The notes beneath the pieces are model-generated. The model did no database searches and was not told the origin of the DNA. It saw nothing but the letters and a program-made list of their open reading frames with translations. A stretch of DNA of 64,000 bases from Neobacillus cucumis (GTDB lineage Bacteria > Bacillota > Bacilli > Bacillales > Cytobacillaceae): the NCBI RefSeq assembly GCF_002860255.1, contig NZ_PGVE01000053.1, forward strand, positions 24,186-88,185, written 5' to 3'. A program made the position numbers and the translations under genes. This document shows, in pieces, positions 34,318 through 42,024 of the stretch (the first letter of the stretch is position 1; each line of letters opens with the position of its first letter).

Positions 34318-35010
34318 ATGGAACAAGAGGTTATTATTAGACGATTATCGGAAGTACCCATATTTAAAGAATTATCAGCTGAGGAACTTGATCCGATTGT
34401 AAAGATAGCCCAAACCCGTTTTTATAAACATAAAATGTATGTCTTTATGCAGGAAGATCCTCTAGATCGTGTATTCTTTATTCATTCAGGAAAAGTAAAG
34501 ATCTATAAGTCTGATCAAATGGGGAAGGAACAAATAATCTCTGTCATAGAACCAGGCGAAATGTTTCCCCATGCAGGTTTTTTTAGGAAGGGGAAATTCC
34601 CTGCTTATGCTGAGGTTTTAGAAGATGCCCACCTTATCGTAATTCCAATCGATAGATTTGAAAAAATCCTAATATCCTATCCAGAACTTTGTATAAAGCT
34701 TTTTAAAGTACTAGGAGAAAAAATTGTAGATTTGCAAGGAAGGTTAGAAGCCCAAGTACTTCATAATACTTATGAACAAATTATTTTACTGCTTATCAGG
34801 TTATGTAAATCTAATGGGGAAAAGGTTGGAGGACTTTACAAACTTACTACCCAATTCACTAATCGCGAATTAGCCAACATGATTGGAACATCGAGGGAGT
34901 CTGTCAGCAGAACTATCACGCAGGTAAAGAAAAAACAACTGGTTTCTCTTGACGATAATGGTTTTTATTTAATTAATCGCGAAGCACTCAAACAGGAATT
35001 ATTCTATTAA
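34318..35010 (+). CDS. Crp/Fnr family regulator, paralogue 1
   Basis: 230 residues. The N-terminal cyclic-nucleotide-like domain holds HSGKVKIYKSDQMGKEQI and GEMFPHAGFFRKGKFPAYAEV. The C-terminal winged helix has FTNRELANMIGTSRESVSRTI with Glu-Ser-Val-Ser-Arg in the recognition helix. The Cys positions do not show an Fe-S cluster of classical Fnr type (only two Cys). The ligand is unknown. It is divergently placed beside qNOR, like NO/oxygen-responsive regulators. It is a clear paralogue of 44480-45178 (identical blocks such as NRLEAQ/NTYEQI, KVLGEKIVDLQ). Confidence 0.88.
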   Translation: MEQEVIIRRLSEVPIFKELSAEELDPIVKIAQTRFYKHKMYVFMQEDPLDRVFFIHSGKVKIYKSDQMGKEQIISVIEPGEMFPHAGFFRKGKFPAYAEVLEDAHLIVIPIDRFEKILISYPELCIKLFKVLGEKIVDLQGRLEAQVLHNTYEQIILLLIRLCKSNGEKVGGLYKLTTQFTNRELANMIGTSRESVSRTITQVKKKQLVSLDDNGFYLINREALKQELFY

Positions 35011-35016
35011 AAAAAT

Positions 35017-35045
35017 AAAGCGGAAGCAATCTAACCTTCCGCTTT
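35017..35045 (+). terminator. Intrinsic terminator (bidirectional)
   Basis: AAAGCGGAAG, 9-base loop, CTTCCGCTTT after Crp/Fnr paralogue 1, between convergent genes. Confidence 0.82.
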
Positions 35046-35054
35046 ACTCGTTGT

Positions 35055-36980
35055 TTAATTTTCAATTGGCATGGTAGGCAGGATAGCTTTTATTTCTTGC
35101 AACACATTAAGGTCAATATCTTCATCCAAGAGAATATGAACGGTGCCTTGATCTTTTTCAGTCCTAATTAACCGCCCTATTCCCTGACGAAGCCGGAGAA
35201 GCATATAGGGTAAGTCCACTTCTATGAAAGGATTGTCCATACCATTTCTTTTTGCAGTAAAGACTGGGTCATTGGGCGGAAATGGAAGAGAAAAGATAAT
35301 AACATTCTCTAATGATCTTCCTGGAATATCTAGGCCCTCCCATAAATGCATGGAACAAAGCACTGCATGTTCATCATTTTGAAATTTCGAGACTAGTGTA
35401 CTTATCTCTTCGTCTCCTTCAAAATAAACTGGGTAAGGAATGACATTTGATAACTGCTTTTTTAAATTTAATAATTCTTCCATGTTATTAAGAAGAATAA
35501 GAGCCCGGCCCTCAGATTCGTGAATTTTACTGATTAAATATTGAACCTTCTCTTCCGTACTTGCTTTTGGAAAGCGTGGCAGATATACTTTCATTTTTTC
35601 ATCATAATCAAATGGTGAATCCACTGAAAAGGATAGATACTCCCTGACCCCAAGACTATTGGCCATATAATCGAATGACTTTTGATTTGAAAGTGTGGCT
35701 GAAGAAAAAATGAATGGCTTCTTCTGGGAGAAAACCTCATCACGCATGACCTCCTCGACCATTTTAGGCATGATCACAAGTGTTCTTTCTCCACCCTTTT
35801 CTTCAAACCACGTAATCCCGTTTAGCTCTTGAAGAAATAGTGATAGTGAATAAGTAATTTGTTCTAAATACTCCTCAACAATTTTCAAGTCATACTCATT
35901 AATAACGTATAGCTCACTCTCAAAAACGAGTTCCTCTTCAATTGCCTGTAGTTTAGATAACAGTTTCCGGCATGTTTTCATCACTAATGGATGCTTGGTG
36001 ATCACTTGTTTTTCGGAACCTACTGACTGAGAAGAAAATTGAGAAATCGAATCAAAAAATGCTTCATTTACTAATAAAGCCTCTTCAATTGTATACAGTG
36101 TCTTTTCACGCACTTCGTTTTCCATTAGTCTTGTTAGTAAAGTATCCAATGTATAGTCAGTAAAACGATAGCTTAATGCTTTCTGTGCAGCGTATTCGAG
36201 AAGATGACCTTCATCAAAGACTACGGAGGAATGATCAGGCAGTAATGGCAGCTGGCCTTCCCGCTTTCGTGATTCCTTTGTCCAAATATGTTCCATATAG
36301 AAATCATGTGAACAGATAATTAAATCTGTCGCATGTCGATAATACTCACGGTGCAGCGTTAAACCGCAACGATGGCGCTTATCACAGGAAAAACAATCTT
36401 GAAGGGCATCCCAATTCACATTTCCCCATACTTCATCAGACAGCCCAGGATATTCCCTCCGGTCGCCATATCGTTCAAAAGACTGCATGGATCCAACAGA
36501 ATGGACAAAATCCGGAAGATTTTCATAAACCTCGAGAATTTCATCCGAAAATTTCATATTCCTTCCTTGGTCAAGCTTTTTTAAACAGAGATATTGATCT
36601 CTAGATTTTGCCAAACGAACATCAATCTGCAGGTCTAAAATCTTCTCAAGTTTTGCAATATCTCCTTCTTTTTTCACCAGCTGCTCTATTAATGTTTCAT
36701 CGGCACAAGCAATCACTGCAGGCCTATTAGTATAACGAGCATACATAATTGCATATAGTAAATAAACAATCGTTTTCCCTGTCCCTACTCCGGCCTCCGC
36801 AAACATCACTTTTTTCTCTTTAAAGGCTTTCTCTAATTGAAAAGCCATATAAATCTGTTCGTCTCTTAGTTCAAAACCGGCTTCTGGTAAGACATCATAA
36901 AATAAATCACCTATCCATTCGCCTAACTTGTCATAAAAAGACTCTGTTTTGGAAATTTCAAACGGCATTTTCTTCTGCAT
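35055..36980 (-). CDS. ypvA: DinG/XPD-family ATP-dependent DNA helicase YpvA
   Basis: 641 residues, superfamily 2 helicase of the Rad3/XPD type. Walker A EAGVGTGKTIVYLL, Walker B VVFDEGHLLEYAA. Between them are cysteines for a 4Fe-4S cluster (LCLKK, CFSCDKRHRC). Motif VI region is LRLRQGIGRLIRTEKD. Start ATG 36980 is preceded by GGGGGAGGGG; the frame open from 36998 overlaps this site. It lacks the exonuclease domain that DinG carries elsewhere in the window. Position ypvA-ypsC-rnpB follows B. subtilis. Confidence 0.9.
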   Translation of the reverse strand: MQKKMPFEISKTESFYDKLGEWIGDLFYDVLPEAGFELRDEQIYMAFQLEKAFKEKKVMFAEAGVGTGKTIVYLLYAIMYARYTNRPAVIACADETLIEQLVKKEGDIAKLEKILDLQIDVRLAKSRDQYLCLKKLDQGRNMKFSDEILEVYENLPDFVHSVGSMQSFERYGDRREYPGLSDEVWGNVNWDALQDCFSCDKRHRCGLTLHREYYRHATDLIICSHDFYMEHIWTKESRKREGQLPLLPDHSSVVFDEGHLLEYAAQKALSYRFTDYTLDTLLTRLMENEVREKTLYTIEEALLVNEAFFDSISQFSSQSVGSEKQVITKHPLVMKTCRKLLSKLQAIEEELVFESELYVINEYDLKIVEEYLEQITYSLSLFLQELNGITWFEEKGGERTLVIMPKMVEEVMRDEVFSQKKPFIFSSATLSNQKSFDYMANSLGVREYLSFSVDSPFDYDEKMKVYLPRFPKASTEEKVQYLISKIHESEGRALILLNNMEELLNLKKQLSNVIPYPVYFEGDEEISTLVSKFQNDEHAVLCSMHLWEGLDIPGRSLENVIIFSLPFPPNDPVFTAKRNGMDNPFIEVDLPYMLLRLRQGIGRLIRTEKDQGTVHILLDEDIDLNVLQEIKAILPTMPIEN

Positions 36981-37016
36981 GAAAAACCCCTCCCCCATAA
37001 ATCATCATTGAATCCT

Positions 37017-38153
37017 TTATTGACGCGGGGGTTTTTTGCCCCAATATTGATAAAGGTCAGTCCGAATGAAACCATTAAATAACTTTCGTTTCTTGGTTGC
37101 CGGTTTACCATAGAATTCCTCAAATTCTTCATTCGAAGTCATCATATAAATGGACCAGGTATCCAGCTTACTAAAAGCCTGTCCCATTTCTCTATACATT
37201 TGCTCCACTGCCTTTTTCTCCCCCAAACGCTCACCATATGGAGGATTACCAACAATTACGCCATACTCCTTACTTACTGAAATATCACGAACCTGCATTT
37301 GTTTAAAATTAATCAACTCGCCAAACCCGGCTTCTATGGCATTTCCTTCCGCAATTCTAACCATACGATGGTCTATGTCAGAGCCCGTAATATCTAATGG
37401 CTGGTCGTATTTTGCCAAATCCTCTGCTTCCATTCGGGCATCATCCCATACTTTTTCGGGTATCCATTTCCAAGCTTCAGACACAAATTCTCTGTTAAAT
37501 CCAGGTGCGATATTTTGTCCCATCATAGCTGCTTCAATAGGAATAGTTCCAGAGCCGCAAAAAGGATCAATGAAGGGACGGTCTGCCTGCCAATTAGTCA
37601 GCATCACAAGTGCAGCAGCCAATGTTTCCTTTAAAGGTGCTTCCCCCTGGTCAATCCGATATCCACGTTTATGAAGACCACTGCCACTAGCATCAATTGT
37701 AATTGTCGCTACATCCTTTAACAGTGCTACTTCAATCCTGGATAATGCCCCGTTTTCTTCAAACCAAGTATTTCGTCTATAATGCTTTTTCAGCCGTTCA
37801 ACAACAGCCTTTTTTACAATCGCCTGACAGTCTGAAACACTAAATAGTTTAGATTTAACAGACTTTCCAATGACAGGAAATTCAGCATCTTCAGGCAAAA
37901 ATTGCTCCCAGGGAAGTGCCTTTGTCTTTTCAAACAATTCATCAAATGTAAAAGCCTTAAATTCTCCAACTTTTATTTTAATACGGTCAGCTGTTCGCAG
38001 CCATAAATTACTACGAGCAATTGCAGCCTCATCTCCAATAAATGTAACCCGTCCATTTTCTACTTCACAATTATAGCCAAGAGAGCGGACCTCTTTAGCA
38101 ACTAAAGCCTCTAACCCCATCGCTGCTGTTGCGATTAATTGATATTTTCCCAT
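37017..38153 (-). CDS. ypsC: 23S rRNA guanine-N2 methyltransferase YpsC (RlmL-type)
   Basis: 378 residues: N-terminal ferredoxin-like region and THUMP domain (about 1-160), then a Rossmann methyltransferase. SAM motif DPFCGSGTIPIEAAM and the N-P-P-Y catalytic motif in IVGNPPYGERLG. Members modify a guanine N2 of 23S rRNA. Start ATG 38153 (MGKYQLIATAAMGLEAL) follows GGGTGAAG; the upstream ATG at 38204 is not in family alignments. It sits immediately downstream (same strand) of the rnpB terminator. Confidence 0.9.
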   Translation of the reverse strand: MGKYQLIATAAMGLEALVAKEVRSLGYNCEVENGRVTFIGDEAAIARSNLWLRTADRIKIKVGEFKAFTFDELFEKTKALPWEQFLPEDAEFPVIGKSVKSKLFSVSDCQAIVKKAVVERLKKHYRRNTWFEENGALSRIEVALLKDVATITIDASGSGLHKRGYRIDQGEAPLKETLAAALVMLTNWQADRPFIDPFCGSGTIPIEAAMMGQNIAPGFNREFVSEAWKWIPEKVWDDARMEAEDLAKYDQPLDITGSDIDHRMVRIAEGNAIEAGFGELINFKQMQVRDISVSKEYGVIVGNPPYGERLGEKKAVEQMYREMGQAFSKLDTWSIYMMTSNEEFEEFYGKPATKKRKLFNGFIRTDLYQYWGKKPPRQ

Positions 38154-38257
38154 ATCTTCACCCTTAAATAATTTCAAATATGTATTGTCATTCTTATTGT
38201 TCAAACTTATCGCTTACATTATTGACCAAATGGTGGAAACGAATGCAGTTATTTACA

Positions 38258-38287
38258 ATAAAAAAGCTCCCCATATTAGGAGAGCCC
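38258..38287 (-). terminator. Terminator after RNase P RNA
   Basis: On the minus strand GCTCTCC, loop, GGGGAGC then TTTTTT, 25 bases after the end of rnpB. Confidence 0.7.
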
Positions 38288-38311
38288 TTAATATCCAGCA
38301 TTTTTACATTA

Positions 38312-38733
38312 ATAACGTTCTGTAAGCCATGTTCTGTACCATAGTACTGCAAACGACCATTCGGTCTCGTACTTAGGTGGTAATCATCTATCTACAGATT
38401 CTATAGGAATCTGTCTTTCTCCTTGTTCAATTCCTCAGAGAAAGCGCCCCTACCATAATTTGGGTTTCTCGCTCGTGGGGTTTACCCGTTCCACCCTTTC
38501 TGTTTCCAGAAAGGCTACGTCACTGTGGCACTTTTATAGGTATTCATACCATGTCCAAATGGATTTAGGTATTTTCCCGGCCGTCAACTGAATGCTAGAC
38601 TCAGCTGCCCTAGCTTATGAATTCACTAGGCACGAACACTACGAGCATCTCAGCTCGTGCGAGCATGGACTTTCCTCAACGATTCGCTTTTTAGAAGCTA
38701 CCTCGCAGCGATTACCCGAACGTCATTAATGAT
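38312..38733 (-). ncRNA. rnpB: RNase P RNA (type B)
   Basis: About 420 bases matching the Bacillus type-B RNase P RNA: the start with ACGTTCGGGTAATCGCTGC, GAGGAAAGTCCATGCTCGCAC, the TGCCACAGTGACG block, GGTAAACCCCACGAGCGAGA and the 3' end ATGGCTTACAGAACGTT. It processes tRNA 5' ends together with RnpA. Ends are estimated by comparison with known molecules and could be off by a few bases. Confidence 0.95.
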
Positions 38734-38741
38734 ACTTTTTT

Positions 38742-38770
38742 ATTATATGTATTTCTCGTCCAATATACAA
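38742..38770 (-). promoter_or_regulatory. Probable rnpB promoter
   Basis: On the minus strand a perfect TATAAT (38742-38747), 17-base spacer and TTGTAT as a weak -35. The expected start is about 10 bases before the RNA start. Confidence 0.55.
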
Positions 38771-38802
38771 TGGTTTTTATTAGGAAAGTACGGTATAAAA
38801 TG

Positions 38803-39105
38803 TTAATCGTATAGTTTATTCCCAAAAACATGTTTTTCTAGATTAGACAGTCTTTTTAAGATATCAAAATTAGTGGTTCCCGCTGGTTGTGACACCGGCT
38901 GCCTTTTTGATGTCTCTTCAAGCTGTTTACGCAGTCTAAGATTTTCTTGCTGAAGATCGTCAATTTCTTGATGGAATGTTTCATAATCTTTAATTATTAG
39001 ATCTAGGAATTTATCAACATCTTCTTGTTTATAACCACGAACACCCGTTTTAAACTCTTTTTCTAAAATATCCTTAGCAGTTAATTTGACCTTATCAGCC
39101 AACAT
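38803..39105 (-). CDS. gpsB: Cell division and envelope-growth regulator GpsB
   Basis: 100 residues (98 in B. subtilis). The DivIVA-like N-terminal domain holds [28 protein letters not shown], followed by a coiled coil and the conserved C-terminal [16 protein letters not shown]. GpsB moves between septum and side wall and recruits PBP1, encoded by ponA in this window. Start ATG 39105 follows CTTGAGGTGAT; the longer frame to 39129 is upstream of that site. Confidence 0.95.
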   Translation of the reverse strand: MLADKVKLTAKDILEKEFKTGVRGYKQEDVDKFLDLIIKDYETFHQEIDDLQQENLRLRKQLEETSKRQPVSQPAGTTNFDILKRLSNLEKHVFGNKLYD

Positions 39106-39229
39106 CCAAATCACCTCAAGTTTAGCCAATCATTACCTATTATTTTTCCAAAAATAAATCCTTTTGTCAATTTATATACAAGATTTGTGCAATCATTACA
39201 TTATATAAACGAAACCTATAAAATATTCC

Positions 39230-39790
39230 CTAATAATCAGATTGCTTTAACTGTTCTTCTTCGACAATCATTTGTAAATCATAAAATGTAATTAAATCTA
39301 ATTGATAGTCGTGATTTTTTTTATATTCTAATGCTGATTCATATAAAAATTTAGGACTTCCTTCCTTTTCTTGATCGTATAGAAGCAGCAGTCCATCACT
39401 TTTTTCAATAAAAAATTGATTTTTCAGGCGGAACTGCCATGGCTTTTCATATGGCTTTTTCGTGATAGAATCAACGAAGTCCGCTTGTATTAAAATTTCA
39501 GCATACCACTCTTTATTCGTTTCATTCCATTTTGATTCTTGTTCCAAAAATGGGGTAATAACAGCAAGCTTTATCTCGGGATACTCCTGTTGAAGGTCAA
39601 ATATAACTTCGGCACCCCAAAGTTCTACCCCTAGCTGGCCACTAATCAATATCCATTCTAATCCTTCTTCAATTAATGGCAGAATGGCTTTTTTAATTGC
39701 GGCCTTGATATATAATACCGAAGGATGATCCTTTTTAAATATCCCTAATTCAAAAGGTTTATATCCCGAAATAGCTAAAATTTTTACCAA
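39230..39790 (-). CDS. ypsA: YpsA family protein (DUF1273)
   Basis: 186 residues, a SLOG-like nucleotide-binding fold. Family features are [15 protein letters not shown] at the start, [16 protein letters not shown] and [17 protein letters not shown] stretches. B. subtilis YpsA affects cell division when overproduced and is usually next to gpsB, as here. The biochemical ligand is unknown. Confidence 0.9.
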   Translation of the reverse strand: MVKILAISGYKPFELGIFKKDHPSVLYIKAAIKKAILPLIEEGLEWILISGQLGVELWGAEVIFDLQQEYPEIKLAVITPFLEQESKWNETNKEWYAEILIQADFVDSITKKPYEKPWQFRLKNQFFIEKSDGLLLLYDQEKEGSPKFLYESALEYKKNHDYQLDLITFYDLQMIVEEEQLKQSDY

Positions 39791-39870
39791 GCTCGTTCTC
39801 CTTTTTAAAATTTTTTAAAAATTAGGACAAACATTTTAATACAAGCAACATACCATATAATAAAAAGAAA

Positions 39871-39897
39871 AAAAACAAGGGCTAGTCAGCCCTTGCA
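39871..39897 (-). terminator. Intrinsic terminator of cotD-type gene
   Basis: On the minus strand CAAGGGCT, 4-base loop, AGCCCTTG then TTTTTTTT. Confidence 0.82.
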
Positions 39898-39912
39898 AAA
39901 CAATCCAATTCA

Positions 39913-40368
39913 TTAAGGTCTGCGGCGCATAAATGGTCCAGGTGCTGGTGCAAACCCTGGTGCTCCTCCTGGTGCTCCTGGTCCAAATCCTGGTGCTCCT
40001 GGACCAAATCCTGGTGCTCCTGGTCCAAATCCTGGTGCTCCTGGTCCAAATCCTGGTGCTCCTGGTCCAAATCCCGGTCCGCCCATTCCAGCAAAACCTG
40101 GTGCATTTGGCACTGCATTAGCCACTGGCGCAATTGGGGCCACTGGAGCAGGTGCACAAGGGTTACAGCAGTTAATGTGCTGATTGCACACTTCTTCTGC
40201 ACATGAGGCTGTGTGCGGGCAGTAATGCTTGTGTTCAAACATGTGATGGTTCACAGTTGTTGTATGAACCGGATGAATATGTGGCACCACGGTTGTTGAA
40301 AACGTATGGTTCACAATTTGTTGTGTCGGATGAATGACTGGAGGTAAAAAATTAGTTCCTAGATACAT
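39913..40368 (-). CDS. cotD: CotD-type inner spore coat protein with a Gly/Pro repeat tail
   Basis: 151 residues, twice the size of B. subtilis CotD. Residues 1-65 are the CotD domain, rich in His/Thr (VPHIHPVHTTTVNHH, FEHKHYCPH). Then come a short Cys region and a tail of five or so tandem P-G-F-G-P-G-A units ending in RRRP. It is expected in the inner coat, made in the mother cell. The start ATG 40368 follows GAAGGGAG. The tail looks like a collagen-like low-complexity extension and its repeat number is probably variable. Confidence 0.85.
   Translation of the reverse strand: MYLGTNFLPPVIHPTQQIVNHTFSTTVVPHIHPVHTTTVNHHMFEHKHYCPHTASCAEEVCNQHINCCNPCAPAPVAPIAPVANAVPNAPGFAGMGGPGFGPGAPGFGPGAPGFGPGAPGFGPGAPGFGPGAPGGAPGFAPAPGPFMRRRP
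39971..40075. repeat. 21-bp tandem repeat inside cotD
   Basis: Five near-identical 21-base units (GGTGCTCCTGGTCCAAATCC-like on the plus strand) encoding the seven-residue G-F-G-P-G-A-P period. It is coding, not an array of another kind. Confidence 0.85.
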
Positions 40369-40484
40369 ATAATATTCTCCCTTCAAATATTCTGTTTACA
40401 TTAACAGCCTATGTAAAAGGAGCTACTCTTGTACTAATGAAAATACCTATTTTTTTCGTTATGGGGTTTTTTAGCTATACGTTT

Positions 40485-40580
40485 TTATAACATTGTATAA
40501 AAGCTGTCTTTTAAACTTGTAAACACAACGGCAGTCAAACAGACGACAATAAAAAATAAGAAAAGAATTGCTTTATACAT
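40485..40580 (-). CDS. 31-residue membrane peptide
   Basis: Short gene with TATGGAGCTGG before the ATG. The product is a single hydrophobic helix (AILFLFFIVVCLTAVVF) and a short polar tail (TSLKDSFYTML). It lies alone between yprB and cotD in a 400-base gap otherwise free of genes. Compact single-helix peptides are often missed in annotation. Function unknown; a chance ORF cannot be ruled out. Confidence 0.45.
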   Translation of the reverse strand: MYKAILFLFFIVVCLTAVVFTSLKDSFYTML

Positions 40581-40764
40581 ACTACCAGCTCCATAAGTTT
40601 TATAGTCGTTTTTTTCTCAACCCAATTTTCAATTTTACCTTTTTCAACTCTGATAAACAATATGGAAATGCTGGTTTTCTTTATAAAAATGTTAAAAATT
40701 TGTGCCAAAAAAACGGAACAAGCAAATATTGAAAATTATAAACTAATATCGGCCCACTATAAGG

Positions 40765-42024
40765 TTATCTCGAAACATTCGCATGTTTTTTTTCTAAGCG
40801 ATTAAGTCTAAGCTCCAGCTGGTCCAATGTCGGTTTTTTTATTTTCGTAGAATCAGATAAGACGGTGTTAATGGCTTCCTGGCAATACCTGATGGCTTTA
40901 GGGATGTCTATAAGTCTATGTTCATATATTTTAGCTAGCTCCATACAGGCTTCTGCCCTCATTTCAAGATTTTGTGATTCAACAACCTCTAGGAACAAGT
41001 CTCGCGCCTGTCCCCAGTTATGCTCTTTTTTTTGCTGATAGGCAAGTATTCGTTTGGCCTGAATTGATGTTATATCCTGAACATTTGTGAGTGTTGATAA
41101 AATCTTTTCTGCTTGTTGTGTTTCTCCTAAACTGGCAAACCAACGTCCTACTTCATAAGTTTCAGGCCTTGATTGACTCAGGTCTGTCCTGCAAAGTTGA
41201 AAAGTCAAATGGGTATATAAAGTAACTAGGGATAAGATGTCAATTTCATTATGTTTAAGAATTCCAAGCATTCCATCAGGTTGTTTACTTTCAATAAAAT
41301 CAAAATAAATAATGGGAGCCAAATATCCTGGAATATCATCCACCCGCTCTACCCCTAACACCTCTTTTTCAACAATTGATAATTTCATCTTGTCTAATTT
41401 ATGTTTCCAAAGTCTTCTAGCAGCATGAAAAAGGTCAAAATGTCCAAACGCTGGCAGTTTTGGGACATGCTCTCTAATAAGTGTATGACGCGTTTTTACT
41501 TGCGGCCAATCGAATGATTTCCCATTGTAGGTAACAAGTGTTCGGTAGTTTACTTTTTCCAAAAAACTTTGATAAAGAGGAACTTCAGCACCTGGATTAG
41601 GAAGAATATGCTGCCTTAGAATTAGCTCATTACCTCTAACACTGGCATAACCAAGAATAAAGATTGTATTTCCGACCCCTCCGCCAAGTCCGGTTGTTTC
41701 TGTATCAAAAAAGAATAACTCTTCTATATTATGTCCTTTCGATGAAAGTGGGTGATTAATAGAGTTTTGGTTCCAACAATTAACCGCAGTCTGTAAATCT
41801 TGAAAACAGTAATGCCCATGTTTATGTGACAAAGGGAACCTTACTTCTCTGATTAAACAATAGTTTTCATCTGAAAAATAAGGAAAAACATTTTCTTTTT
41901 CCCATTTATCACGAAAAGGTATGTCTATAGTAACGGTTGATTCCGGCATTTTTAATTCATTTTCAGATTGATTCCCTATCGAAAGATGGGACTTTAAACG
42001 ATTCAGTTTATTTTTTAAAGACAT
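40765..42024 (-). CDS. mrfB: MrfB (YprB): exonuclease-like protein of mitomycin repair
   Basis: 419 residues. An RNase H-fold exonuclease domain (about 100-270) carries DEDD acids: FFFDTETTGLGGGVGN, LVTYNGKSFDWP, FDLFHAARRLW and HNEIDILSL. The C-terminal third is helical, TPR-like. In B. subtilis MrfA and MrfB repair mitomycin C adducts independently of UvrABC. Its start overlaps the end of mrfA by 10 bases, so they are coupled. Confidence 0.9.
   Translation of the reverse strand: MSLKNKLNRLKSHLSIGNQSENELKMPESTVTIDIPFRDKWEKENVFPYFSDENYCLIREVRFPLSHKHGHYCFQDLQTAVNCWNQNSINHPLSSKGHNIEELFFFDTETTGLGGGVGNTIFILGYASVRGNELILRQHILPNPGAEVPLYQSFLEKVNYRTLVTYNGKSFDWPQVKTRHTLIREHVPKLPAFGHFDLFHAARRLWKHKLDKMKLSIVEKEVLGVERVDDIPGYLAPIIYFDFIESKQPDGMLGILKHNEIDILSLVTLYTHLTFQLCRTDLSQSRPETYEVGRWFASLGETQQAEKILSTLTNVQDITSIQAKRILAYQQKKEHNWGQARDLFLEVVESQNLEMRAEACMELAKIYEHRLIDIPKAIRYCQEAINTVLSDSTKIKKPTLDQLELRLNRLEKKHANVSR

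Noticed and set aside
38205..38802. Unexplained 600-base gap
   Set aside because: Fully accounted for by rnpB, its promoter and its terminator.
39971..40075. CRISPR-like array
   Set aside because: Repeats are contiguous without spacers and are in frame inside cotD; no cas gene is present.
39882..40238. Open frames in other phases over the cotD repeat (Asp/Gln/Glu-rich and Leu/Val-rich)
   Set aside because: Direct consequence of the 21-base period; cotD itself has the ribosome site and a family match.
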